A stretch of DNA of 36,102 nucleotides from CAYFHQ01 sp964342805. GTDB taxonomy: Bacteria > Bacillota > Clostridia > Peptostreptococcales > Acidaminobacteraceae. Below the pieces are notes generated by a model. That model ran no database searches. It worked only from the letters and a program-made list of their open reading frames with translations, and had not been told where the DNA came from. Location: contig CAYFHQ010000027.1 of NCBI GenBank assembly GCA_964342805.1, positions 1 through 36,102 on the forward strand. The letters run 5' to 3'. Below, piece after piece: positions 7,373 through 15,208 of this stretch (positions within the stretch are counted from its first letter, which is position 1; each line of letters opens with the position of its first letter). A program made the translations under genes and the position numbers.

Positions 7373-7879
7373 ATGATCAAAAGTCGTGTAGAAGAAGCGA
7401 TTAATCACCAAATCAATGCAGAACTGTATTCTGCATACCTGTACCTGTCTATGGCAGCGTACTTTGAAGACGAAAGTCTAAGCGGTTTTTCCAACTGGAT
7501 GCGTGTCCAGTTTGAAGAAGAGCAGTTCCACGGACTAAAGCTATTCAACTACCTGGCTGAGCGAGGTGGTCGAGTGAAGCTTGAGCCAATTGAAGCACCA
7601 AAGATCGAGTGGGAAAACATTGTTGAAGTGTTCGAGGACACCCTGGAACATGAGCAGCATGTAACGAGCTTGATCAACAAACTGATGGACATCGCGCTGG
7701 AAGAAAGTGACCACGCTACGGTTTCCTTCCTTCGTTGGTATATCGACGAGCAAGTGGAAGAAGAAGCTGCGGTGGAAAGCATTCTTCACCAGCTAAAACT
7801 AATCAATGGCGCTGGCAATGGCATTCTAATGCTTGACCGTGAGCTGGGTGCTCGCGTGTTCACGCCACCGGCAGAGTAA
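7373..7879 (+). CDS. ftnA: Non-haem bacterial ferritin
   Basis: Iron-storage cage subunit that oxidises Fe(II) at a diiron ferroxidase site. 168 aa, four-helix bundle. Ferroxidase residues are visible in NAELYSAYLYLSMAAYF (Glu17), EEEQFHGLKLFNYL (Glu50 and His53) and the later EQHV and QVEEEAAVE segments. Located 33 bases after desulfoferrodoxin with no terminator between, so it is probably cotranscribed. Sequestering iron limits Fenton chemistry, which fits PerR control. Confidence 0.94.
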   Translation: MIKSRVEEAINHQINAELYSAYLYLSMAAYFEDESLSGFSNWMRVQFEEEQFHGLKLFNYLAERGGRVKLEPIEAPKIEWENIVEVFEDTLEHEQHVTSLINKLMDIALEESDHATVSFLRWYIDEQVEEEAAVESILHQLKLINGAGNGILMLDRELGARVFTPPAE

Positions 7880-7938
7880 GCAGCGGGGAACAGAAATAGG
7901 TCTAACAGGAGTGGACAACTGAAAAGGGAGGATGTACT

Positions 7939-8517
7939 GTGGCAAATTTGAAGGGAAGTCAAACGGAAAAGAACCTTTTAAAGGCATTTGCTGGAGAGTC
8001 TCAAGCACGCAATCGGTATACATACTTTGCTAAGCAAGCACGTAAGGAAGGTTACCACCAGATCGCGGCCTTGTTTGAAGAAACAGCTGACAATGAAAAG
8101 CAGCACGCAAAAATCTTCTTCAAGTTTCTTGAGAGTGGCGAAGGTTTAGAAATTACAGCCATGTATCCGGCAGGCAAAATTGGTACGACCCTTGAAAACC
8201 TGAAAGCAGCGGCAGAAGGCGAAAATGAGGAGCATACAATTTTGTATCCTGGCTTTGCCAAAGTGGCCAAAGAAGAAGGTTTCCCAGAAGTTGCAGCAGC
8301 ATTCACACTAATCGCTAAAGTTGAAGTTGAGCACGAACAACGGTATTTGAAGTTGGCTGAAAATGTGGAGACAGACCATGTCTTCCACAAGGACGGCGGT
8401 TCTCGGTGGAAGTGCCGTGTCTGTGGACACGTACACGAAGGCAAAGACGCACCTGCAGTCTGTCCAACATGTAAGCACGACCAGGGCCACTTCGAGCTCA
8501 AGGAAATGAACTACTAG
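7939..8517 (+). CDS. rbr: Rubrerythrin
   Basis: NADH-linked peroxidase working with rubredoxin. 192 aa. The N-terminal diiron four-helix domain (GESQARNRYTYFAKQA, EETADNEKQHAK, VEVEHEQRY) is followed by a C-terminal rubredoxin domain with CRVC and CPTC pairs. The start is GTG at 7939, with GGGAGG 8-9 bases upstream. It is the last gene of the operon, before a strong terminator. It would remove the H2O2 made by desulfoferrodoxin. Confidence 0.95.
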   Translation: MANLKGSQTEKNLLKAFAGESQARNRYTYFAKQARKEGYHQIAALFEETADNEKQHAKIFFKFLESGEGLEITAMYPAGKIGTTLENLKAAAEGENEEHTILYPGFAKVAKEEGFPEVAAAFTLIAKVEVEHEQRYLKLAENVETDHVFHKDGGSRWKCRVCGHVHEGKDAPAVCPTCKHDQGHFELKEMNY

Positions 8518-8554
8518 ACGTCGCAGTTTTAGAGGCGAACTCGCCAACAAACGG

Positions 8555-8582
8555 AGGGTGCCCCATGGGCACCCTTTAATTC
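8555..8582 (+). terminator. Terminator of the oxidative-stress operon
   Basis: AGGGTGCCC (8555-8563), loop CAT, GGGCACCCT (8567-8575), then TTAATT. A perfect 9-bp stem. Confidence 0.85.
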
Positions 8583-8668
8583 TGACACATGGTTAAATAG
8601 TGTTTATTAATCGACTTAAGGGGTATTCAAATAAATAGTTAGGGTTGCTTAAAAATGTGAGGATGAAG

Positions 8669-9316
8669 ATGACAAGAAGTGAACAAGATTATTTGAAAAC
8701 CATATATTCTCTTGGAGGTGCAGCAGACAAGGTACCGGCCCGTCTGGTCAGTGAAACCCTTGGCCACTCCAAACCTGCAGTAAGTGAAATGTTTAAGCGA
8801 CTCGTGGCAAAGGGCTATGCCATCTATGAACCCTACCAAGGTATCCGTTTAACAGAAAGCGGACTGAAAGAAGCATCCAAGGTATTAAGACGACACCGTC
8901 TATGGGAGCTTTGGTTGCTGGAAGAACTGGGCTATCCCCTCCAGGAGGTCCATGAGGAAGCTGAACGGTTGGAACATGTCATGTCTGACCGACTGGAAGA
9001 AGCCCTCTACCAATACCTAGGGAATCCCAAGCGTGATCCCCACGGTCATCCCATTCCCGACGTGGATGGTACCATGGAAGTGGACCAGGGTGACCCCCTT
9101 GCAGCATTTAACAAAGGAGACACAGTCAAAGTTGAACGAGTAGACGACGAATACGAACTCCTGTCCTATTTCCAGTCCCTGGGGCTGCGGGTAGGCATGG
9201 AAATACTCATTGAAGATATGGCACCCTATGAAGGACCGCTGACCATTCAAATGGGAAACAAGCGAACCATTGTAGGCTACCGTGCCGCTACGAGGATCTA
9301 CGCAAACTTGGCTTAA
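8669..9316 (+). CDS. DtxR/MntR-family metal-dependent regulator
   Basis: Iron- or manganese-activated DNA-binding protein, 215 aa. An N-terminal winged helix (RSEQDYLKTIYSLGG, then VSETLGHSKPAVSEMFKRL) is followed by the dimerisation/metal domain (residues about 70-140, with HEEAERLEHVMSDRLEEAL). The C-terminal FeoA/SH3-like domain covers about 155-215. The ATG at 8669 follows GTGAGG by 6 bases; an upstream TTG at 8645 has no ribosome site. It is 35 bases ahead of the exporter start, so it probably controls a metal-efflux operon. The upstream stretch TTAGGGTTGCTTAAA near 8639 may be a degenerate DtxR-type site, but this is weak. Confidence 0.88.
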   Translation: MTRSEQDYLKTIYSLGGAADKVPARLVSETLGHSKPAVSEMFKRLVAKGYAIYEPYQGIRLTESGLKEASKVLRRHRLWELWLLEELGYPLQEVHEEAERLEHVMSDRLEEALYQYLGNPKRDPHGHPIPDVDGTMEVDQGDPLAAFNKGDTVKVERVDDEYELLSYFQSLGLRVGMEILIEDMAPYEGPLTIQMGNKRTIVGYRAATRIYANLA

Positions 9317-9351
9317 AATAAATTATTTTGATCATAAGGGAAGGTGAAACG

Positions 9352-10620
9352 ATGTTTCAAGATATTCTAGACCTGATTCTAGTCAGTGCAGAAGGGGCGT
9401 TTTTGCAAGTAACTGTATTTGTTGGCGCAGTTCTTATCTTGTTCAATTATATTGATTTCAAAACCCAAGGAGCATTTATCAACCTGATAATAAATACGAA
9501 AAAATTTCAACCGGTTATAGGCGCTTTGCTAGGTCTGACTCCTGGTTGCGGAGGTGCAATTTTTGTGATGCCTCTCTTTGTTAAGCGAAATGTCACCTTT
9601 GGTACCGTGGTGGCAACATTGATTGCCACAATGGGAGACGCTGCTTTTATAATGATGACCGTCATGCCGCTTCAATATTTTTACGTATCTCTTATTTCCT
9701 TCGTGGCTGCTGTGATAACGGGTTATCTCGTTGACTGGTTGAAGCTTGGTGACAATCTGGTTGCCAGTATGAACCTTCAGACCACAGAAGAACTGAAAGA
9801 AATCAACGAGAAGTCTAACCACGTGGCAATGGGATCGGTTGTAGGTGTTGCTGTATCTGTCAATAAGGAGACCTATCAGCACATCGGCCACGAAGAAGGC
9901 GACGCAATTGACATCGCCCTCCATCACAACTCCAAGGGCCACCAGAACCCGCACAGTTTTGGCCATCGATTTACCCATAGTTTCTATAGGGTTTACTGGC
10001 CAGTGATCGGTGTTGGTCTGGTTTTAGGTGTTATGCTCCTCTTCCAAATGGATGTAAATGCTCTGGCCATTCCCAACCTAGGTCTCTATCTGGGCGTGTT
10101 TGGTACAGCAATTTCCATCCTCCTCATGGTCATGGGTAAGAAGTTTCTCCAAGACGACACCCATGAGGAAACAGAAATGAAGCGGATGTCCCTTAAGGAA
10201 ACCTTGATCCACGGGGCTCAGGAAACAGCCTTTGTGGGTGCATGGGTGTTTGTTGCATACGCAATATACGAACTGGGTATTTACACCATGGGCGGCGCTG
10301 ATTACGCAACTGGTGAAGAAATGATAAAAAACTTGATGTTGTCCGCAGGATTCATATCCGTTCTCGTTGGTGCTGCGATTGGGCTGATTCCTGGTTGCGG
10401 CCCACAGATTATATTTGTGGCCCTTTTTACTCGCGGTATGATTCCTTTTGCAGCCGTACTAGCAAATGCTATTTCTCAAGACGGGGACGCACTCTTTCCC
10501 TTGCTAGCAATTGACCGCAAATCCTCATTTTTGGCAACTTTTATCACTACAGTACCGGCCGTTATATTCGGGGTAATAGCGTATTTTTTAGAGATACAGC
10601 TCGGTTGGTTTTCTTTTTAG
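9352..10620 (+). CDS. Putative manganese/heavy-metal exporter (ArsP_2-like, 10 TM)
   Basis: Integral membrane protein of 422 aa with two homologous halves. Each half carries a Pro-Gly-Cys-Gly motif in a hydrophobic helix: GLTPGCGGAIFVMPL near residue 60 and GLIPGCGPQIIFVAL near 345. Each is followed by a polar turn, MGDAAFI or QDGDALFP. The central cytoplasmic region is rich in His and acidic residues (HIGHEEGDAIDIALHHNS, HSFGHRFTHS), suggesting metal binding. This pattern fits the family annotated as putative manganese transporter / 10TM heavy-metal exporter. The ATG at 9352 follows GGGAAGGTG; a TTG at 9328 is less likely. Coupling with the DtxR-type regulator supports metal efflux. The metal itself is not shown. 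Confidence 0.8.
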   Translation: MFQDILDLILVSAEGAFLQVTVFVGAVLILFNYIDFKTQGAFINLIINTKKFQPVIGALLGLTPGCGGAIFVMPLFVKRNVTFGTVVATLIATMGDAAFIMMTVMPLQYFYVSLISFVAAVITGYLVDWLKLGDNLVASMNLQTTEELKEINEKSNHVAMGSVVGVAVSVNKETYQHIGHEEGDAIDIALHHNSKGHQNPHSFGHRFTHSFYRVYWPVIGVGLVLGVMLLFQMDVNALAIPNLGLYLGVFGTAISILLMVMGKKFLQDDTHEETEMKRMSLKETLIHGAQETAFVGAWVFVAYAIYELGIYTMGGADYATGEEMIKNLMLSAGFISVLVGAAIGLIPGCGPQIIFVALFTRGMIPFAAVLANAISQDGDALFPLLAIDRKSSFLATFITTVPAVIFGVIAYFLEIQLGWFSF

Positions 10621-10660
10621 AAACCGAGGGATAATCGAAAATTGGTGAATTGAAATTGGC

Positions 10661-10702
10661 AAAGGAGTCCAGTCTGTTTGAAGGCTGTGGCTCCTTTTTT
10701 AT
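10661..10702 (+). terminator. Terminator after metal exporter
   Basis: Imperfect stem GGAGTCCAG...GGCTGTGGCTCC followed by six T (10695-10700). Confidence 0.75.
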
Positions 10703-10814
10703 ACGATTTGAGACTCTATTACGAATTCATCAAAAATCTTTCGCTGGAAAACGTGTTCCTACTGGTGAAAATTCGATATGATAGGGAAGAAGAAAAAGTT
10801 TGGGAGGTTCCATT

Positions 10815-11924
10815 ATGATTAATCAAGAACGGATTGTAGAGCGTTTTCTACGCTATATTCAAATTGACAGTGAAACACGGCATGAAAAAGAAATTGCGGA
10901 CATGTTAGTTGACGAGCTAATGGCCATTGGTATGGACGTTCAGCGAGACAATGCTGGGGACAAAATTGGCGGCAATGCGGGCAATATCATTGCCAAGCTC
11001 AAGGGTGACCTGGACAAGCCAGCCATCCTATTGAGTGCCCACATGGACACGGTAACACCGGGTAATGGTGTAAAGCCAATCGTTGAAAACGGCATTATTA
11101 AGTCTGACGGTAGAACGGTACTGGGTTCCGATGATAAGGCCGGTATTGCGGGTATTATTGAAGGGGTTCAGGCCATTGTGGAAGCGGGCGTATCCCATGG
11201 ACCAATTGAAATTGTCTTCTGTATAGCAGAAGAAGGTGGCCTAAACGGTTCCAAGTACTTAGACTACAACATGGTTGACGCAAAGATGGGCTTTGTGTTT
11301 GATAGCGGTGGCAAGACTGGCGAAGTCATTGTTCAGGGTCCAGCCCAGGACAAGATTGACGTGACGATTAAGGGACGTCCAGCCCACGCAGGCGTGGCTC
11401 CAGAGGAAGGTATCTCTGCCATTCAGGTGGCTGCAGCAGCCATTAGCAAAATGTCTCTTCTTCGAATTGACGCTGACACAACAGCAAACGTAGGTGTCAT
11501 TCAGGGTGGTCTGGCAACCAACATCGTAACGCCAGAGGTAACGATCCAGGCGGAAGCCCGTTCCCTTAAGAACGAAAAACTGGACGTGCAGACAGCACAC
11601 ATGGTTCAGTGTTTTGAAGAAGCAGCTGCAGAATTTGGTGCGGAAGCTATTGTCGAAACAAGCCGTGCCTATACAGCCTTCCATGCGGACCAGGACTCTG
11701 AAGTTATCGCTGTAATTGACCGTGCTCTGGCGGCCATGAAGATCGAGCCAAACTACAAGCCTACAGGTGGTGGTTCTGATACCAACAACTACAACCAGAA
11801 TGGCATTCAGGCCATTAACCTGGGTGTGGGTATGCAGAAGGTACATACCTTGGAAGAATTTATTGAGATTGAGGACCTGATTTCCACTGGAAACCTGGTA
11901 ACGGAGATCATTAAAAACGTATAA
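10815..11924 (+). CDS. M20-family peptidase (PepT-like tripeptidase)
   Basis: Cytosolic zinc aminopeptidase of the M20 clan, 369 aa. Metal-site motifs are AILLSAHMDTVTPG (His and Asp ligands), GRTVLGSDDKAGIAG (bridging Asp), IVFCIAEEGG (catalytic Glu and ligand) and GFVFDSGG. The dimerisation domain runs from about 180 to 290, and GGGSDTNNYN lies near the C-terminus. Chosen start is the ATG at 10815 with GGGAGG 8 bases upstream. It stands alone between terminators. A PepT2-type tripeptidase is the best family guess; other M20 dipeptidases or amidohydrolases cannot be excluded. Confidence 0.88.
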   Translation: MINQERIVERFLRYIQIDSETRHEKEIADMLVDELMAIGMDVQRDNAGDKIGGNAGNIIAKLKGDLDKPAILLSAHMDTVTPGNGVKPIVENGIIKSDGRTVLGSDDKAGIAGIIEGVQAIVEAGVSHGPIEIVFCIAEEGGLNGSKYLDYNMVDAKMGFVFDSGGKTGEVIVQGPAQDKIDVTIKGRPAHAGVAPEEGISAIQVAAAAISKMSLLRIDADTTANVGVIQGGLATNIVTPEVTIQAEARSLKNEKLDVQTAHMVQCFEEAAAEFGAEAIVETSRAYTAFHADQDSEVIAVIDRALAAMKIEPNYKPTGGGSDTNNYNQNGIQAINLGVGMQKVHTLEEFIEIEDLISTGNLVTEIIKNV

Positions 11925-11976
11925 ATGTGAAAGTGGCCGTGGGAGGGTGAGCCCTTTACGGTAAAATAAGCAAAAT

Positions 11977-12016
11977 AAAGGACTGTCTTAGCTTAAAAGC
12001 TAGGCAGTCCTTTTTG
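11977..12016. terminator. Bidirectional terminator between convergent genes
   Basis: A long, nearly perfect stem from AAAGGACTGTCTTAGCTT to its partner ending GCAGTCCTTTTT. T runs occur on the plus strand and complementary A residues lie on the other side, so it can serve the peptidase and the convergent diguanylate cyclase gene. Confidence 0.85.
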
Positions 12017-12041
12017 TGTGCGTGTCATCTTGCGGTTGTAG

Positions 12042-14282
12042 TTATTTTGACTCGTCCATTTCGTTGGTCACCATGAGGCACTCATTGAAAATTGAAGTGT
12101 TCCGTCCCTGTGACTTGGCCACATAGAGGGCCTGGTCAGCCAGGTGGACGATCTTTTCCAGACTCATGGACTGGTCAGGCACCATGCTATAGCCACCCAG
12201 GGTGATGGACAACCTAGATGCTACGGTGGAATAGTCGTGTTCAATCCCCTCATTTTCAATGGACTCCCGTAGTTTTTCGGCTACGGTTAGGCCCCCCTCC
12301 TGGTCGGTGTTGGGTAGAACCACAACAAACTCGTCGCCGCCGTAGCGGGCAACAAAGTCCACTTGGCGGTTGAGGCCAGATTCCAGCACCTCAGCTACCT
12401 TTCTCAGAACCACGTCTCCAGCCAAATGGCCGTAGTTGTCGTTGTACTCCTTGAACTTGTCCACGTCTATGATAATCACGGACAGGGGTTCTTGCTCTCG
12501 GATGGACCGGTGGAGTTCGTGGGACAGGAAGTCAATAAACCTACGCCGGTTGGGTATATGGGTCAGGGCGTCAATATAGGTCAACTCTGACAGGCGGACA
12601 TTGAGTTCTTCCAGGTTTTCTTGGGCGGTCTTTCTTTCCTTGATTTCCTGTTCCAGAAGCTGAGAAGCCCGTCCATTTCGAATGGCAATGGCTATAAAGG
12701 AACCAAAGGCTCTGAGAATGTCCAGGTTGTGGGTCGTGTAGGCATTACGCTCATAGGACTGCACGGTGAGAACGCCGACAATGTCATCCTTGATGGCCAG
12801 TGGAATGCTCATGATGGACTGGGAGATCTTGCCCACTCGAACCTTTGTATAGTCTTCCTTGTATTTATGGTACTCATTTAAGTAGTCCGTAATAAAAATT
12901 TCTTGGCGGTTTCGAATGACCCAGGCTGCCAAGGAGTTGGGGTCAGAAACCGTGGTGGACGGAATTTCTGCAGGAACCCCGTCACTCAAGTAAAGGGCAT
13001 AACTGATCACGTCGGTGGCCTCGTCGTAGAGGGTAATACCAAAGAAGATGGCGTCCATCATGTTGTTGATGTGTTGGTAAATTCGGTTGACGATCACCTG
13101 GAGGTCCAGGGTTGACGTGATTTCTTTGCCGATCTTTGAAATGGTGCTAATGTCGTCGTAGAGTTTTTTCAACTCGTCGTGTTTGGCCTTTAGTTCCACA
13201 TTGCGCAGTTCGAAGATTTCTTTTTCCGACTGGGTTTGCTCAATACGGGACTGGAGCTTCATGTGGTTGAGTCGTTCTTCCATGATCTCCTTCTGGTTCT
13301 GCTTGTCGGTGTCATGGTAGTTCTTATAAAAAGTAAGGGCCCTTTGGTAGTCGCCCTTGGTTTCGTAGATGGTTGCCAGGGAAGAATGGAGGGCGGCCAC
13401 CAGGCTGCCTGCATTGATTTCCTTGGCTATTGTCAGGCATTGCTGGGCTTCTTCCTCAGCCCTGTAGAGGCGGTTTAAGTGGATGAGGCTGGTGATCAAG
13501 GAGATCCCTGCCCGTATGCGGTTGTAGCGGTCCTCGGTCTCGTCTGCCAGGGCAATGGCCTGGTGGAAGAGGGTGATGGCTTCTTCGTGGCGTCCCTGCT
13601 TGTCGTAGAGTTCCCCGCGGATTTGATGGGTTCCAGACTCGCCCATGCGGTCATCGTGCTCTTTAAAGGCATAGAGGGCCTGGTCCAAGAGGCGGTCAGC
13701 CTGGTCAAATTCCTCTTTGAAAATGGCGATTTCCGCCAGGTTGAGGTAGGCGATAGCAATAACCTCTAGCTTGTTGAGCTTTTTGGCGTGGGCCAAGCTC
13801 TTTTCATAGTATTCTTTTGCAGTGTCGTAGGCGTGAAGGCGGTTGTAGATTTCCCCAATATTGTTGTTGAGGGCACTGAGGACAAAATAGTCGCCACATT
13901 CCTCGGCTGGCTTCATACCAGACCGGTACATTTCCAGAGCCTTGTCCAGGTTGTCCAAGTGCAAGTGGACATTGCCAATCAAGTTACAGGCATTGGCAAC
14001 ATACTTGGGATAGCCATTGGCCTCAGCTGACTCCAAGACTTCATTGGCCCCCACAGTGGCCTCGTCGAATTGGCCCATGTACCATGCGGACCGAGACTTA
14101 ATATATAAGGCACGTAGCCAAGTTTCAAGATTCTTTTCCCTGTCCAGCTGGAGGATGACCTTGTCTGCGATCTCCAAGCTAGCCTTAGGATCTCGGCGCT
14201 GGATCTCCTCTGCGCGATTTAGCTCTTCATGCTGGTTCATCAAAGCTGGATTGTGTTTGAGTCGGTCATTTACATCATTCAT
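12042..14282 (-). CDS. TPR-GAF-GGDEF diguanylate cyclase
   Basis: Soluble signalling protein of 746 aa that should make cyclic di-GMP. The N-terminal 370 or so residues are tandem TPR helices (ANACNLIGNVHLHLDNLDKA, ALNNNIGEIYNRL, AYLNLAEIAIFKEE). A short coiled coil follows (about 375-410), then a GAF-like domain (about 415-565), a second short coil, and a C-terminal GGDEF domain with intact GGDEF at 648-652. An RQVD motif lies exactly five residues before GGDEF, the RxxD inhibitory site for product feedback. There are no membrane segments. The ATG at 14282 is preceded by AGGAGGG; a longer frame to 14387 lacks a ribosome site. Input ligand unknown; TPRs suggest a protein partner. Confidence 0.92.
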   Translation of the reverse strand: MNDVNDRLKHNPALMNQHEELNRAEEIQRRDPKASLEIADKVILQLDREKNLETWLRALYIKSRSAWYMGQFDEATVGANEVLESAEANGYPKYVANACNLIGNVHLHLDNLDKALEMYRSGMKPAEECGDYFVLSALNNNIGEIYNRLHAYDTAKEYYEKSLAHAKKLNKLEVIAIAYLNLAEIAIFKEEFDQADRLLDQALYAFKEHDDRMGESGTHQIRGELYDKQGRHEEAITLFHQAIALADETEDRYNRIRAGISLITSLIHLNRLYRAEEEAQQCLTIAKEINAGSLVAALHSSLATIYETKGDYQRALTFYKNYHDTDKQNQKEIMEERLNHMKLQSRIEQTQSEKEIFELRNVELKAKHDELKKLYDDISTISKIGKEITSTLDLQVIVNRIYQHINNMMDAIFFGITLYDEATDVISYALYLSDGVPAEIPSTTVSDPNSLAAWVIRNRQEIFITDYLNEYHKYKEDYTKVRVGKISQSIMSIPLAIKDDIVGVLTVQSYERNAYTTHNLDILRAFGSFIAIAIRNGRASQLLEQEIKERKTAQENLEELNVRLSELTYIDALTHIPNRRRFIDFLSHELHRSIREQEPLSVIIIDVDKFKEYNDNYGHLAGDVVLRKVAEVLESGLNRQVDFVARYGGDEFVVVLPNTDQEGGLTVAEKLRESIENEGIEHDYSTVASRLSITLGGYSMVPDQSMSLEKIVHLADQALYVAKSQGRNTSIFNECLMVTNEMDESK

Positions 14283-14372
14283 GTCGAGCCCTCCTAATGG
14301 GAATATTTTATCACATATTTCAGAATATTGGGGTGTCGGTCCTGGTGTGAAGGCGAAATTGCCTTCAAAAAA

Positions 14373-14402
14373 ACAAAAAACTGCCACAGGAGTGACAGTT
14401 TT
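14373..14402 (-). terminator. Terminator of reverse rubrerythrin gene
   Basis: On the minus strand AAACTGTCA and TGGCAGTTT form a stem, followed by a T run (complement of A residues 14371-14380). It separates the rubrerythrin transcript from the cyclase gene. Confidence 0.75.
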
Positions 14403-14447
14403 GTGAAGTGTCCATGCAAGATAGACACAAATTAATCATGCTTATAT

Positions 14448-14999
14448 TTACTTCTTGAAGTAACGGTTTAGAAGACCTTCGAAAGCAGAACCGTGACGTG
14501 CTTCGTCTTTGCACATTTCATGTACGGTGTCATGGATTGCGTCCAGGCCTAGTTCCTTAGCACGCTTGGCTAGGATTAGCTTGCCTTCTGTTGCACCCTG
14601 CTCAGCGTCAGCACGCATTTCAAGGTTCTTAGCAGTAGAGTCTGTTAGGACTTCACCAAGAAGCTCAGCGAAACGAGCAGCGTGGTCAGCTTCTTCAAAA
14701 GCAATACGCTTGTAAGCTTCAGCAACTTCTGGGTAACCTTCTCGGTCAGCCTGTCGGCTCATTGCCAGGTACATACCAACTTCTGTACACTCGCCCATGA
14801 AGTTCTGACGTAGACCTTCTAGGATTTCTTCGTCAACGCCCTGTGCAACACCTACATAGTGCTGGTCAGCCCAAGTACGCTTTTCGCCAGCCACCTGTGT
14901 TTTGAACTTTTCAGCTGGTGCGTTACACTGTGGGCACTTGTCTGGAGCCGCGTCACCTTCGTGTGTATAGCCACAAATCATACAGACATGCTTTTTCAT
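14448..14999 (-). CDS. Reverse rubrerythrin (N-terminal rubredoxin domain)
   Basis: Peroxide/oxygen-scavenging diiron protein, 183 aa, with domains in the order opposite to classical rubrerythrin. The rubredoxin domain comes first (CMICGYTHEGDAAPDKCPQC, residues about 6-25). The four-helix diiron domain follows, with ECTEVGMYLAMSRQA, FEEADHAARFAEL, AEQGATEGK and CKDEARHGSAFEGLL. This order is typical of oxygen-induced clostridial revRbr proteins. The start at 14999 has TGGAGGA upstream; the ATG at 15014 lies inside that ribosome site. A promoter and PerR-like box lie directly upstream. Confidence 0.94.
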   Translation of the reverse strand: MKKHVCMICGYTHEGDAAPDKCPQCNAPAEKFKTQVAGEKRTWADQHYVGVAQGVDEEILEGLRQNFMGECTEVGMYLAMSRQADREGYPEVAEAYKRIAFEEADHAARFAELLGEVLTDSTAKNLEMRADAEQGATEGKLILAKRAKELGLDAIHDTVHEMCKDEARHGSAFEGLLNRYFKK

Positions 15000-15041
15000 A
15001 ATTGTTTCCTCCATTTATTATCATATGTATTAGTTTTAATA

Positions 15042-15056
15042 CTGTAATCACTACAA
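15042..15056 (-). promoter_or_regulatory. PerR-like box upstream of reverse rubrerythrin
   Basis: Minus strand TTGTAGTGATTACAG compares with TTGTAATCATTACAA at the perfect site at 5827-5847. It begins two bases downstream of the -10, the same geometry as at the rubredoxin operon promoter. Confidence 0.65.
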
Positions 15057-15058
15057 AT

Positions 15059-15087
15059 AGAATACAGGTCAGCTAAGCAAAAGTCAA
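15059..15087 (-). promoter_or_regulatory. Promoter of reverse rubrerythrin
   Basis: TTGACT (15087-15082), 17-base spacer, TATTCT (15064-15059) on the minus strand. Confidence 0.75.
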
Positions 15088-15099
15088 CGGTTTTTTGCA

Positions 15100-15137
15100 A
15101 AATAAAAATCCCTGAAAGCCTTGCGGTTACAGGGATT
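15100..15137 (-). terminator. Terminator of aspA-hydF operon
   Basis: Minus-strand stem AATCCCTG (15137-15130) and CAGGGATT (15114-15107), followed by a T-rich tail. It lies just upstream of the reverse-rubrerythrin -35 and insulates the two units. Confidence 0.8.
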
Positions 15138-15151
15138 GATAACCATTATCA
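15137..15151. promoter_or_regulatory. Fur-like box
   Basis: TGATAACCATTATCA matches the Bacillus 7-1-7 Fur consensus TGATAATNATTATCA with one difference. It lies about 50 bases upstream of the reverse-rubrerythrin -35 and 58 bases past the hydF stop, an unusual position for a repressor site. Function uncertain. Confidence 0.4.
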
Positions 15152-15208
15152 GTTGAGCGGTTCTGTAAAGGATTTAACCTTTTCCACCTTCTTTATGGAA
15201 GGCAATGA

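Noticed and set aside
14283..14387. N-terminal extension of the cyclase
   Set aside because: No ribosome site and it overlaps the neighbouring terminator; ATG 14282 has AGGAGGG.
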